NCBI RefSeq assembly: GCF_030816715.1
Contig: NZ_JAUSYH010000001.1
Location: 2,728,001-2,792,000, forward strand
Reading direction: 5' to 3'
Length of the DNA stretch: 64,000 nucleotides
DNA from: Streptomyces achromogenes
GTDB taxonomy: Bacteria; Actinomycetota; Actinomycetes; Streptomycetales; Streptomycetaceae
Of the stretch, positions 38,001 through 45,772 are shown piece after piece; position 1 is the first letter of the stretch, and each line of letters starts with the position of its first letter. A program made the translations under genes and the position numbers. The notes under the pieces are model-generated. The model saw nothing but the letters and a program-made list of their open reading frames with translations, was not told where the DNA came from and did no database searches.

Positions 38001-39027
38001 CGAAGCCCTCGCCGACCGAGGTGCCCTGGTTGTTGGAGGTGGCGGTACGGCCGTCCACGCTGCCCGAGTCGTACGAGAGGGACAGCGGCGGCTGCGGGCC
38101 TGCGGCCGCCGGAGGCAGCGTGAAGTCGTACGACCAGGTGAAGGAGCCCGAACTGCCGCCGGACTCCCAGGACGAGGACGCCGACAGCGGCGTCGCCGCG
38201 TAGTTTCCGGAACCTTTCGGGGACGCTCCGGAACCGGGTGCGGCGGCCGTCACGGCCAGCACGGTGGCGGCGGGAGCAGCAGCACTGCCCGACGCCTTCA
38301 TGAGTTGCGTGGCAGTTCCGCTGCCGGCCTCGGCAAGGCTCACGTTGGCTGACACAGACTGACGCTCGAGGTCGTTGTCCGACACCAGCGGACGCTGCTT
38401 GCGGCACTCCGGCTTCTCGGGCGTCGTCAACGCGCAGGCGGGGAGCTGCACGAGACGCAGCCGCTGGGACCAGCCGCCGCCGACGGCGGAAGCGAAGCCG
38501 CTGTAGTCGATGCTGACCTTCGCGTCCCCGGCGCTGTCCGTGTCGGCGGTCAGCAGCACTCCGGTGATGCCTGCCGCACGGGCTGCCTTCTGGTCCAGCA
38601 TCGTGAGGCGCGTCTCGCCGCCCGCGGCGGCTTTCCCGGCGGTGAGCGGCGCGATGGTGACCGGGACGCCGGCCGGTTTGGCGCCGACTGCCTTGCCCTG
38701 CGAGAGACCGAGTGTCGCCTCGCCCCTTCCGGGCCAGATCGCCTTCTGTTGTGTGCGGGCCTGGTCGGCCTGTGCCTTGTTGGCCTTCTTGTCCCGCCCG
38801 ACCTGCCGTCGGGCCTTCTCCGCGCCGAGGCCCTCGAACTCCTTGACCTTGCTCACCCGGGACGCGGGCACGTCGGAGCGCCCGAGACCTGGGGATTCCG
38901 CGGCTTGTGCCAGTTGCGCCACGCCCAAGGGCACGACAAGCGCCAGTGCCAGCGACTGCACCAGGATCCGGCCGGTGCGGCGCTTCACATCCCGGGCAAT
39001 CCCTGAGGTGCCCCTGCCAAGGTTCAT
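32050..39027 (-). CDS. RHS-repeat polymorphic toxin with Hint domain and toxin tip
   Basis: 2325 residues. An N-terminal membrane/signal segment (VQSLALALVVPLGVAQLAQAA) is followed by a long beta-rich body with many YD/RHS repeats (YDTRGLAYETHADIF, YDLFGRQVTAVDPDKGSTT), the RHS core (VGAREYDPSIGQFISVDP, YSYSDNNPVTHSDPTGL), a Hint autoprocessing domain (CSFDPETQVLMADGE ... LHTYYVLAGQTPVLVHN, about 2085-2226) and a 99-residue tip with TYDRTGHNKQAVFKGASF. The tip looks like a BECR/Ntox21-type nuclease, tentatively. ATG 39027 is chosen over an upstream in-frame start because the signal segment follows it. It probably delivers the tip to competitors. Confidence 0.9.
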   Translation of the reverse strand: MNLGRGTSGIARDVKRRTGRILVQSLALALVVPLGVAQLAQAAESPGLGRSDVPASRVSKVKEFEGLGAEKARRQVGRDKKANKAQADQARTQQKAIWPGRGEATLGLSQGKAVGAKPAGVPVTIAPLTAGKAAAGGETRLTMLDQKAARAAGITGVLLTADTDSAGDAKVSIDYSGFASAVGGGWSQRLRLVQLPACALTTPEKPECRKQRPLVSDNDLERQSVSANVSLAEAGSGTATQLMKASGSAAAPAATVLAVTAAAPGSGASPKGSGNYAATPLSASSSWESGGSSGSFTWSYDFTLPPAAAGPQPPLSLSYDSGSVDGRTATSNNQGTSVGEGFGITESYIERSYGSCDDDGHDDVFDSCWKYDNARIVLNGKSSRLVKDDDDGLWRLENDDASKVTRSTGADNGDDNGEYWTVVTGDGTKYVFGQNKLDGADAQRTNSVSTVPVFGDDSGEPGYSGGDAFADRALDQAWRWNLDYVEDTRGNAATYWYAKETNYYKKNKSETANAAYTRGGYLSRIEYGLRKGALFTDKPDAKVTFGYAERCTAADCSSLTKDTSENWPDVPFDAICSKDDDDCDAAGPSFFSRKRLTGIDTFSYNATTTAYDAVDSWDLTEEYLDGGDIGDSSDQVLTLKSLRRTAKAGDTAITLAPVTFTYHMRPNRVDATDDILPLTRPRINTVTSETGAITTVTLSGEECVRSQVLNAAPDTNTRSCYPQFWHINGAENASIDWFHKYRVLAVTVSDPTAANETVEHAYAYSGAAWHHNDDPMTKKAERTWSEWRGYAQVTAWTGATDRTRSKTVSLYLQGMHGDEKSDGTTKSVSVAPLPAPALGAASVTDKAEYAGQLREQVTYDGSTAIAATLNDPWSQETARQTPPGAGVHIARYVRTEKVHGYTYLTASKTWRERLTSTSFDSYGMPVTVEDAGDVGKASDETCTRTWYARNTDLGLTSAVSRTRAVARTCATADSSLVLPASMDPAKPKRGDVIADVSTVYDTATVTAWSASQKPTKGLATWTGRATGYAAAADANGDRLPSAWQKTSATTYDTLGRPLSVSDATTNSPTLLAYTPVDAGPLTRTITTDPKTYKTVSYLDPRRGQPLRVYDVNSRKTELSYDALGRTTQVWLPNRTSGSQAPNQKFAYHLDNTKASWVSSSSLKKDGETYNTTYTLYDALLRPLQSQSPTPNGGRLLTDTRYDTRGLAYETHADIFDNTSTPDGTYTRAENGEAPTQAETVFDGAGRATSTSLYIFGVKKWTTATSYTGDSVATTALEGGSAHRTITDVRGQTTETREYASTSPADASFGSTVGASYTRTKLSYGLDGQQETITGPDDATWSYGYDLFGRQVTAVDPDKGSTTTEYDVLDRPVKTTDSRGKSVLTAYDELGRPTGTWENSQTDATQLTAFAYDAPLKGEPTSSTRYLGGKSGAAYTQTVTAYDNLNRATTTQLQVPASDPFVKAGAPTTLAFETYYNIDGTLKMTKEPALGGLPSEYVDYDYDSLGHVKSIGGATGYLLNVDYSALAQPMQLELGTGGTDAKSFFVANTFEEGTGRLRNSHVTDKTHGYMLQDLNYSYDETGNVTAISDPTLLGGASSADTQCFAYDGHQRLTEAWTPASQKCSDARSASSLSGPAPYWSSYTYNQAGQRTSETVHKSTGDTKTTYCYTNAAQPHTLTGTTTKPACTAPERTYTYDKSGNTSLRPGAKGTQTLAWSTEGQLSKLTENGASTDYVYSADGSLLIRNTQNGERVLYAGATELHLRANGTMWAQRYYAAGDVTAAVRTNQSGTNKLSYLTGDRHNTSSLSLNPDANQTFTKRYTTPFGNDRGAPLYGPWPDDKGFLGKTRDATTGLTHVGAREYDPSIGQFISVDPVLIPADPQSLNGYSYSDNNPVTHSDPTGLCMADQCGIGYPIGGTGSNGGKKEYVTHAPSGAGGVGAPSYSGAGYVGDLPAAAHGDSNNVVKSNGEWNVKVYPGVYIPVNNPHVDAVAESFQEWVEYVCDPNLGYSYDCMAPGADGSDPNGYQRVKGKMYACPSGWDCGDDWFNPVDLVTAGAESGLVAGNGRLGGLRGRGSGKSSAAGGPCSFDPETQVLMADGETKPIDKVKQGDRVESADPETGKHQGPHEVTAVFVHHDDDLTDVVIRDLKGKDLTLRTTSRHPFWDDTTHSWVQARSLRPGHVLNTATDEHVRVIAVVDRPGDADMYNLTVEELHTYYVLAGQTPVLVHNSNCNSLTRAQSDDVANFLGYTKTKMKSAGGAPIWENKKAGGGQPRYITYDRTGHNKQAVFKGASFRNPFQSTKDSARDGTYGLDVSPTGEVLGLKWLAK

Positions 39028-39139
39028 TTCTTCCGCCCCACCGGTCCCGTTGAGAGAAGTTTCAGTCCGCGCGTCCACGGCCCGCTGTGCCTGCTGTGGT
39101 GGTGGCAGCCGTCGAGGCCGCCCCCACCACCTCTGCCTG

Positions 39140-42100
39140 TCAGTCACCGACCGTCTCTGCGACCTGATCGGGTCCTGCCATCGCGCCCGCCCACAGACGG
39201 ACCTCGGCAATCCGTCCGGGCAGGTAGTGCTTCCACGCGTTACCGCTAAACCCCTTGCCGACGGCGAAGTCCCCGGTGCCGATCTTGGCGGTGAAGGCCT
39301 GTTGGTCACCGTTGGGAACGGCTCCCAGATAAAGGCCGATCGTGCCGTCCTGGGCGTTGACGACACCGGTCATCCTGACCATGCCGTCCAACAGCGCGTT
39401 GTCCTCGGAGGCCACCGCGTTGAAAGTGCCGTCGGCGTTGAGCCGGCCGAAGCGCCAGAAACCCTGCGGGACGGTTTTCTCATCCCCGGCTTCCTCATCG
39501 AAGACAGCCACCTTGTCCGTCAGCTCGTACCAGAATCCCCAGGCCGAGCCGTCGACCGTCCGCTGGCCGACCACTTGACCTGTGTAACCCACCTGTTTGT
39601 CGAGCAACTTGGCACCGTCCAAGGCCGCCAGGGCCGTGACGGTGAACGAACCGGTGTCGTCCACGACGGGACCGGCCGTGGCTGCCGCGTCGTCCACTCC
39701 GTCCAGCACGATCGACTCACCGTCCAGCGAGGCTCCACCGCTGAGGGCCAGCGACCGGCCGTAGCCGGACGTGGTGTCGGCAACGGCGGTACCGACACCC
39801 CTGTCGGCCGACCAGTCGGCGACCAGTTCCACTCCGGCGTAGTTCTTCGACGTCAATGCCCGTGCCGTCGTCGCGATCTCCTTCTGCGACAAAGCCCGCT
39901 GCCACGTCGTCGGCTCGTCGATGCTGCCTTTGAAGTAATCGGTGTAGGCATCGGCCCAAACGGCTCTGCCGATCTGCAGCGGACCCGAGCCCTTCCATGC
40001 CGTTCCTGCCTCGACAGCGCTCTGCAGTGTCCCGTTCACGTAGAGGCTGGCCTTCTTCGCCTCCGCGTCGTAGACGCCGGCTACGTGGGTCCACACACCA
40101 CGCGGCGACGCCTGCGAGGCACTGGCCTTTCGTAGGACACCGTCCGTGCCCATCACGCTCAGGCTCCAGGTGTCGGTGCCTCCACCCGCGTACGACAACC
40201 CGAACGGGGTGAACTTCTGGGTGAACGGGCTTGCGCTGTTGGGCGCCTGGCTCAGTACCGTCAAGGTTCGCGAGGCAGCGCTGTCGACGCGCACCCAGGC
40301 GGAGACGGTATAGGAGTCGGAGGTGTCAAGGACCGTCCCGGCCGTGGCCGCATAGCCCGTGGTGCCGTCAAGGGTCAGGCCCTTGTCCGTCACCGGCGTT
40401 TCCAAGGCCGCACCGGACGTGTCGTGCGTGATCAGCCCACGACGGCCGCGGTCGTCGCGAACCGCGCTGCCGGCCAGGGTCGCGTCATCCGCGCCGTCCC
40501 ACGTCGCCGAGTCCAATGCCGCGCCGTCGCCCTCGGTGAAGTTCCATTGCCCGACGGGCTTTTGGCCATCTGCGACCAGGAAGTCCACGACGGACTCCGC
40601 GCCGTAACGGCCGACCTTGTCCTTTGCCCGGACGATCAGGCGATACGTGCCTTCCGCCGGCGGTGTCACGCCTACCGAGACAGACGGGCCGGTCTGGTCC
40701 GACGACCACCCGGCAACCGTGGAGAGCCGGTACTGGTAGGCAACGATGTTGGTGTCACCTGTCGCCGGGTTGAAGGAGAACTTGGCCTGCACCCCGGGCC
40801 CACCGTGCGCCGTGCAGTCGTTGGGCAGGCACTGCGTGTACGGCGCGCCGACGGTGACCTGCGGCAGCTTCGGCGCGGTGGGGTCGACCTTGAAATAGCA
40901 GGGCGTGGTGTAGCCCGTGTTCTGGCGACTGGTGCCGTCCTGGTAGTAGGACAGGGTCAGCGCCTTCAGCCGGTACAGCACGCCCTCCTGGAGAGCGGGC
41001 AGGCTGCGAGCCTGCTTGACGAGGTTCCCGACGTAACCGGAGGTCGGACCATCGACGTCCGTGTGCGCGACCGTCCACGACGTGCCCGCGGACTTCTCCG
41101 TCCGCCACCGGATACGCAGACTTGCGCCCACCGAGCCACCGGACGCGGTGCGCGGTCTGCCCTGCACCAGCGGGGTCGGATCGGACACGACGGCCGGGTC
41201 AGCCGCGTTGGTGGTGCAAACGAAGCCAGTTCCGGTGACGAGCCCGACCTCCGTCGGAAGGGCGGGGACCGCCACGTACTTGACCGCGAGCACCGCGTCG
41301 TTCTTGAAACGCTTCCACGCCGACGGATCCGACTCGTCGTGAGCCTTGATCTCCAGGGTCAGCCGGGCGAACTTGCCCGCCGCGAAGTTCGCCACCGTCG
41401 ACGTCAGGTTCTCGTTCGTCTCGTCCGCACTGTCGTTGAACTCGATCGGAGCGTCGGGCGCATCCGGGTCACACAGTGAACCGCGTCCCGCCGACACGTT
41501 GCGGTCCACCATCAGGTCCAGCTCGGCCGGCCGTGACGACCAGGTAGTCGCCGAGGAGATGTTGTTCGTGCGGACGAGGTCCACCCAGCGCGGGTCGCAC
41601 TGGAACGCCCAGGGCTCGGTCACCCGGAAGGTGGCGTCGAGGACCTTCTTGCCCTTCAGGCTGGCCGGTGAGAACTCGTAGTACAGCTTCTGCACGTACC
41701 CCGGACCGCAGTAATAGCCCTTCCAGGTGCCGCACTTGCCGGCGCCCTTGCCCTGACCGTCGTCGCCGTTGCTCCAGCCGTAGGACTCGTATCCGTCACT
41801 GCGCAGGAGCGTTCGCTCAGAGCCTCCCCAGCCCACGGTCGGGTCGATGAAGAGGGGGAAGGCCGACGCCTCGGTCTTGGAGAGCATGGTCGCGTCCGGG
41901 ACGACGGAAAGCGAGTCCTTGGTGACGGCCACGTCCATCTTGGCGACCTTGTCGCCCTGGCCCGGCTCCAGACCCGAACCGGATGGCGCCAGTTCGGACG
42001 GGTCGGACGGCACCGCCGTCTCCTCGGCGAGGGTCTGCGCCCGCATCAGTTGCGTCGTCTTCGCGGACGCTCCGGTCTGTCCGGACGCTTCTCCTGCCGA

Positions 42101-42832
42101 GTTCCACATCCGTGCGGGCGGCGCCCTGAACACGGTGCGACCGCTGCCGTCCACGGCTGCCAGGTTGCCGGCGGCGCCCTTACGGACGTCCAGACCGTGG
42201 GCCTTGAGCCCGAACGTGAGCTTCTTCAGCTCCTCACTGCCCGCCGCCTCCGGCGTCTTGACGACGAAGACCGGCTGGAAGCTTTCCGGGGTCGCGGTCA
42301 CCTGCAGATCGACATCCGGCAGGACATCGTCGTAGACGGCCTTGGTCCCGTCCAGCCGCGGCGCGGGAAGCTTGCCCGGCCACTGCAGTTCCAGTGAGGT
42401 GCCCTCGCCCGCGATCCGCGCCAGGGGATCCTTCTCGCCGCCTGCCGAGAAGGCGATCGACACTGCGGCCGCCTTCGGCCCCACCGAGCCGTCGGAACGT
42501 TTTTCCAGTGTCGCGTCCGGCGCCTGCCAGCCACCGCCCGGCTTGCCGACCCGCACAGGGACGACCGACTGCTCGAGCGTCAAGGTGAACCCGTCGGGGT
42601 TGGCGAAGGTCGTCGTACGGTCCGTACGCTCGCCTGTCACCTCCACACGCTGCCCGGACTTCTCGGCATCGGCCAACGCCTGCTGCGCTTCGGTCAGGGG
42701 TGCGGAGTCCGCCTCGGCGGGAGCGGCAGCGGCCAGTTGGCCTGGCAGCACTAGCACACCCGACAGCACGACCAACACGGCCGTGGCGGCTGACACACGC
42801 CTGCCCCACTCCGGGCCTGGGCTTCTGGGCAT
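39140..42832 (-). CDS. Secreted LamG/concanavalin-fold protein, RHS partner
   Basis: 1230 residues. Signal peptide (AATAVLVVLSGVLVLPGQLAAAAP), a long N-terminal region with a DNRLRE-like segment (about 330-480), a fibronectin-like middle and two LamG-type jelly-roll domains at about 790-970 (GTVLDTSDSYTVSAWVRVDS) and 1010-1215 (GPVVDDTGSFTVTALAAL). It probably binds glycans on the cell surface. Genes of this sort commonly precede RHS genes in Streptomyces; here the RHS gene begins 112 bp downstream on the same strand. ATG 42832 follows GGGGGAAG; GTG 42859 is possible. An 18-bp palindrome lies 97 bp upstream. Confidence 0.85.
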   Translation of the reverse strand: MPRSPGPEWGRRVSAATAVLVVLSGVLVLPGQLAAAAPAEADSAPLTEAQQALADAEKSGQRVEVTGERTDRTTTFANPDGFTLTLEQSVVPVRVGKPGGGWQAPDATLEKRSDGSVGPKAAAVSIAFSAGGEKDPLARIAGEGTSLELQWPGKLPAPRLDGTKAVYDDVLPDVDLQVTATPESFQPVFVVKTPEAAGSEELKKLTFGLKAHGLDVRKGAAGNLAAVDGSGRTVFRAPPARMWNSAGEASGQTGASAKTTQLMRAQTLAEETAVPSDPSELAPSGSGLEPGQGDKVAKMDVAVTKDSLSVVPDATMLSKTEASAFPLFIDPTVGWGGSERTLLRSDGYESYGWSNGDDGQGKGAGKCGTWKGYYCGPGYVQKLYYEFSPASLKGKKVLDATFRVTEPWAFQCDPRWVDLVRTNNISSATTWSSRPAELDLMVDRNVSAGRGSLCDPDAPDAPIEFNDSADETNENLTSTVANFAAGKFARLTLEIKAHDESDPSAWKRFKNDAVLAVKYVAVPALPTEVGLVTGTGFVCTTNAADPAVVSDPTPLVQGRPRTASGGSVGASLRIRWRTEKSAGTSWTVAHTDVDGPTSGYVGNLVKQARSLPALQEGVLYRLKALTLSYYQDGTSRQNTGYTTPCYFKVDPTAPKLPQVTVGAPYTQCLPNDCTAHGGPGVQAKFSFNPATGDTNIVAYQYRLSTVAGWSSDQTGPSVSVGVTPPAEGTYRLIVRAKDKVGRYGAESVVDFLVADGQKPVGQWNFTEGDGAALDSATWDGADDATLAGSAVRDDRGRRGLITHDTSGAALETPVTDKGLTLDGTTGYAATAGTVLDTSDSYTVSAWVRVDSAASRTLTVLSQAPNSASPFTQKFTPFGLSYAGGGTDTWSLSVMGTDGVLRKASASQASPRGVWTHVAGVYDAEAKKASLYVNGTLQSAVEAGTAWKGSGPLQIGRAVWADAYTDYFKGSIDEPTTWQRALSQKEIATTARALTSKNYAGVELVADWSADRGVGTAVADTTSGYGRSLALSGGASLDGESIVLDGVDDAAATAGPVVDDTGSFTVTALAALDGAKLLDKQVGYTGQVVGQRTVDGSAWGFWYELTDKVAVFDEEAGDEKTVPQGFWRFGRLNADGTFNAVASEDNALLDGMVRMTGVVNAQDGTIGLYLGAVPNGDQQAFTAKIGTGDFAVGKGFSGNAWKHYLPGRIAEVRLWAGAMAGPDQVAETVGD

Positions 42833-43180
42833 GCCTGACTTCCCCCGCACGAACCGCACAGAACCCCGCCCCCAGAGTCACAAGATCTTCAAAATCAAGC
42901 GAATTCAAACCTCCCTCTCACCTTGCGTCAAGGTCATATGACCTTGCGCAATCGCCTCCGGAGCTCCACTTGGCTTGAATACGCACAACAAAAGCGAACA
43001 AGGTCCAGCACAGGCAACGCCGGACGGAGACCCGTTGGCCGAAACCGAACCGGCCCTGTCTGCCAAGATTCCTGTACGAGGCCGGTGTTAGCCTCTGCCC
43101 TTTGTGCATGGACGCGGCCGTGTTCGGTCCGATTCCCGTCCCGCGCAGGTGATGCCGCCTCCGTCGACGAAGGGCCGCCG
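42833..43180. other. Divergent promoter region, LamG gene and acyltransferase
   Basis: 348 bp, clearly more AT-rich than its surroundings, holding the palindrome at 42929-42946. No gene is supported in it. Confidence 0.5.
42929..42946. promoter_or_regulatory. 18-bp perfect palindrome upstream of LamG-RHS genes
   Basis: CAAGGTCATATGACCTTG, with flanking TTGCG/CGCAA continuing the symmetry after a 1-nt offset. Likely operator of the toxin locus. Confidence 0.55.
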
Positions 43181-44308
43181 TTGATCTCCAGACCGGGAGC
43201 CGGACGTGATCGGCTGCCCTCGCTCACGGGGCTGCGCTTCTGGGCGGCTCTGCTCGTCGTGCTGTATCACCTGTCCCGGCAGGCGGGGAAGGTGCCGGGG
43301 GTGAGCGACGCCGTCTGGTACGGGCGCAGCGGTGTCACGTTCTTCTTCGTGCTGTCGGGTGTCGTCCTCGCCTGGACGTACGACGGCGCGAACGTGCCCG
43401 CCCGGGTCTTCTTCTGGCGGCGCTTCGCCCGGATCTGGCCGCTGCTCGCGGTCGGCGTCGCGGCGTCCGTGGCCGCCTACATGTACATGGACCGTGCCGT
43501 GTCGGCCAAGGGCGTCGTCGCGAACCTGCTGCTGGTGCACGCGTGGTTCCCGCAGCGGGTCATCAACGCGGGAGGCAACCCGGCGGCCTGGTCGCTCAGT
43601 GACGAGGCCTTCTTCTATCTGGCCTTCCCCGTTCTGCTGGCGCTCCTCGCGGGCCGGCGTGCCCGGGTGTGGGTCTGGACCGCGGTCGGCGTCACCTGCG
43701 CGGCCCTCGTGCTGTGGCCCGCCCTGTCCGGTCTGCCGCCCGCCACCCGGAGCTGGGCGCTCGACTACCTCCCGCTGACCCGCTTCCTGCAGTTCGTGCT
43801 GGGCGTGGTGGCCGGGCTGGCGCTCAAGCGGGGCTGGCGGCCGCCCGTGTCGCTGCCGGTGGCCGCCGGACTCGTCGTCGCCTGGCACCTGGCACTGCTC
43901 CCCTGGTCGAAGGCGGTGCCGGACGCCCTCTGGTACAGCCCCTACTCCGCCTCCCAGTTGCTCTCCGCGCCCGTGTTCGCGGCCCTGATCTGCGCCGCCG
44001 CCCGTGCCGACCTGGACGGCCGGCGCACCGGGCTCGGCGGGACCTGGATGATCAGGCTCGGGCACTGGTCGTTCGCCTGGTACCTCCTCCACGAGATCGT
44101 GCTCCGCCTGGCCGTCTTCCGCTGGGGCAAGCCCGCTCCGGGCGGCGACACGCTCGTGTTCTGGGCCGGTGTCCTGGTCACCAGCCTGGCCCTGGCCGCC
44201 GTGGCCTACCACTGCGTCGAGCACCCCGCGGAACGCCGGCTGCGACGTCTCGTGGGCCGGCCCTCCTCAGCCGTCCGCCCGTCCTCGGACGTGACCGCCG
44301 CCCGCTGA
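43181..44308 (+). CDS. Acyltransferase-3 family membrane protein
   Basis: 375 residues with about ten membrane helices. The catalytic-type histidine lies in TGLRFWAALLVVLYHLSRQAG, followed by GVTFFFVLSGVVLAW, FARIWPLLAVG and late YLLHEIVLRL, the standard layout of acyltransferases (OafA-like) that O-acylate surface glycans, lipids or antibiotics. Substrate unknown. The start is uncertain; TTG 43181 has GAAGGG 6 nt upstream and leads directly into the domain. Confidence 0.85.
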   Translation: MISRPGAGRDRLPSLTGLRFWAALLVVLYHLSRQAGKVPGVSDAVWYGRSGVTFFFVLSGVVLAWTYDGANVPARVFFWRRFARIWPLLAVGVAASVAAYMYMDRAVSAKGVVANLLLVHAWFPQRVINAGGNPAAWSLSDEAFFYLAFPVLLALLAGRRARVWVWTAVGVTCAALVLWPALSGLPPATRSWALDYLPLTRFLQFVLGVVAGLALKRGWRPPVSLPVAAGLVVAWHLALLPWSKAVPDALWYSPYSASQLLSAPVFAALICAAARADLDGRRTGLGGTWMIRLGHWSFAWYLLHEIVLRLAVFRWGKPAPGGDTLVFWAGVLVTSLALAAVAYHCVEHPAERRLRRLVGRPSSAVRPSSDVTAAR

Positions 44309-44314
44309 TCGACG

Positions 44315-44761
44315 TCAGCGGACGGCCCGCCGCCTCCGCCAGAACCGCCGGACCCGGACGAACGTGGTCCAGCAGGACGCGAGGAGGCTGCCCACGGCGA
44401 CGAGGGAGAGAAGGACGAGCGCCGGATTGACCCAGACCGGGACCAGGTCGTAGGACTCGTTGCACTTGTCGTGCAGGGGGAAGATCTGATCCAACTCGCG
44501 CAAGTGCTCGCCGCGGTAGGCGCCGTCATAGGGCTGTCCGCGCAGGGCGCACGCCTCTCCCACGTCCAGGCCGCCGGACAAGGCTCCCCAGACCCAGACG
44601 AAGAACGTGACGACGCAGGACAGTACGCAGAGCAGCAGCCAGCGGACGGGGTGATGCCGCTGCCCGCGACTCTCTCCGCCGGCAGCGGCAGGGACGGGGC
44701 CGGAGACCGGGACACCTGCGGCACGGGCGGCGGTCTTGTCGTCGCTCGCGCCGCCGCTCAT
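44315..44761 (-). CDS. Two-helix membrane protein, unknown
   Basis: 148 residues. A disordered N-terminus, a membrane helix (WLLLCVLSCVVTFFVWVWGAL), an extracytoplasmic loop with two cysteines (EACALRG, HDKCNES) and a second helix (PALVLLSLVAVGSLLASCW) with a basic tail. Not recognised. It follows the DUF2752 gene after 195 bp on the same strand and may be separately transcribed. Confidence 0.6.
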   Translation of the reverse strand: MSGGASDDKTAARAAGVPVSGPVPAAAGGESRGQRHHPVRWLLLCVLSCVVTFFVWVWGALSGGLDVGEACALRGQPYDGAYRGEHLRELDQIFPLHDKCNESYDLVPVWVNPALVLLSLVAVGSLLASCWTTFVRVRRFWRRRRAVR

Positions 44762-44956
44762 GCTGTCGCCCCTCGAACGCACCCTGCCAGACCCGCCGTC
44801 ACCCGGGCGAGGGTATCGCGGTGGGCGGCGGTTCCGGTGGCGTCCGGCCGCCCGCCGATTGCCGCCCGCCGCTCCGACCCGACTCCGAAAACGGCCGGCC
44901 GTGCTGGGCCACCGACTCCGGTCGGTCCGAGGCTCCTCGATGCGGTCGGCCACCGT

Positions 44957-45352
44957 TCAAGAGGCCAGCACGCCGCCGAAGAGGGGCAGGTTGCGGATCA
45001 CCGCCCACAGAACGACCCCGACCGCCAAAGCGCGCGCGGCCCACGCGGGGAGCACTCGCGGTCGGGATCGGCGGGTGACGGCACGGAGCCAGATCACGGC
45101 GCCGAACGGCAGGAAGGCGACGAGGAGCGCGTTGTAGTCCATCGCCGCCGCCACCTGGCCGTGGGTGAGTTCGTGCAGTGCACGCAGACTTCCACAGCCC
45201 GGGCAGTCCCACCCCGTGACCGCCCGGAACGGGCAGGCGGGGAACCGCCCGGGGCGCGTGGGATCGAACAGCGCTGTGGCGAGGGCGAGCGCCGCCAGGA
45301 CCGCGCCACCGAGCCATGCTTCACGGACGCCGTGCAGGCGTGGTGGCGTCAT
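44957..45352 (-). CDS. DUF2752 membrane protein
   Basis: 131 residues. The DUF2752 signature CPFRAVTGWDCPGCGSLRAL is complete, between membrane helices (AVLAALALATALF; ALLVAFLPFGAVIWL; ALAVGVVLWAVI). Function of the family is unknown; it is often encoded beside dispanins in actinobacteria. ATG overlaps the dispanin stop (ATGA). Confidence 0.85.
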   Translation of the reverse strand: MTPPRLHGVREAWLGGAVLAALALATALFDPTRPGRFPACPFRAVTGWDCPGCGSLRALHELTHGQVAAAMDYNALLVAFLPFGAVIWLRAVTRRSRPRVLPAWAARALAVGVVLWAVIRNLPLFGGVLAS

Positions 45353-45741
45353 GGCCCAGGCATGATGGCCGCGGAGCTGTCCGAGGCGCTCACCGCTATG
45401 ATCATGAACAGCCAGAACACGACTCCGACCCCCACACTCACGAGGACCAGGATCCGAGCCTTCCGTGAGGACTGCACGGCTCCCTCGTAGTCGCCTGAGG
45501 TGTTCTTGGCCGAGACCTGTGAGGCGAAGACGATGGCTGCTATCCCGGTCGGCAGGAAGCACAGGAGTGTGACGAGGATGGCCGGCGTCATGTAGGACTC
45601 GGGCGGCGGCCTTTGCAGGGTGGGGCGTTGGCTGAAGTCGGGGGGCCTGTTCGGCTCTTGAGGGGGTTCCTGGCCTTCCTGGTTCAGAGGGTCCGGCCCC
45701 CAGTTCTCCCCGCTCGACGGTTCACGCTTCTTGCCTGCCAT
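45349..45741 (-). CDS. CD225/dispanin family membrane protein
   Basis: 130 residues. A Pro-rich cytoplasmic N-terminus (PPQEPNRPPDFSQRP) and the CD225 domain: helix AILVTLLCFLPTGIAAIVFASQV, GDYEGAVQSSRKARI loop, helix LVLVSVGVGVVFWLFMIIAVS. This is the bacterial relative of IFITM/dispanin proteins that alter membrane curvature. It sits between a CHAT-protease module and DUF2752. Confidence 0.88.
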   Translation of the reverse strand: MAGKKREPSSGENWGPDPLNQEGQEPPQEPNRPPDFSQRPTLQRPPPESYMTPAILVTLLCFLPTGIAAIVFASQVSAKNTSGDYEGAVQSSRKARILVLVSVGVGVVFWLFMIIAVSASDSSAAIMPGP

Positions 45742-45772
45742 GGCTGACCGACCTCCTCCACTGTCCCCGACC

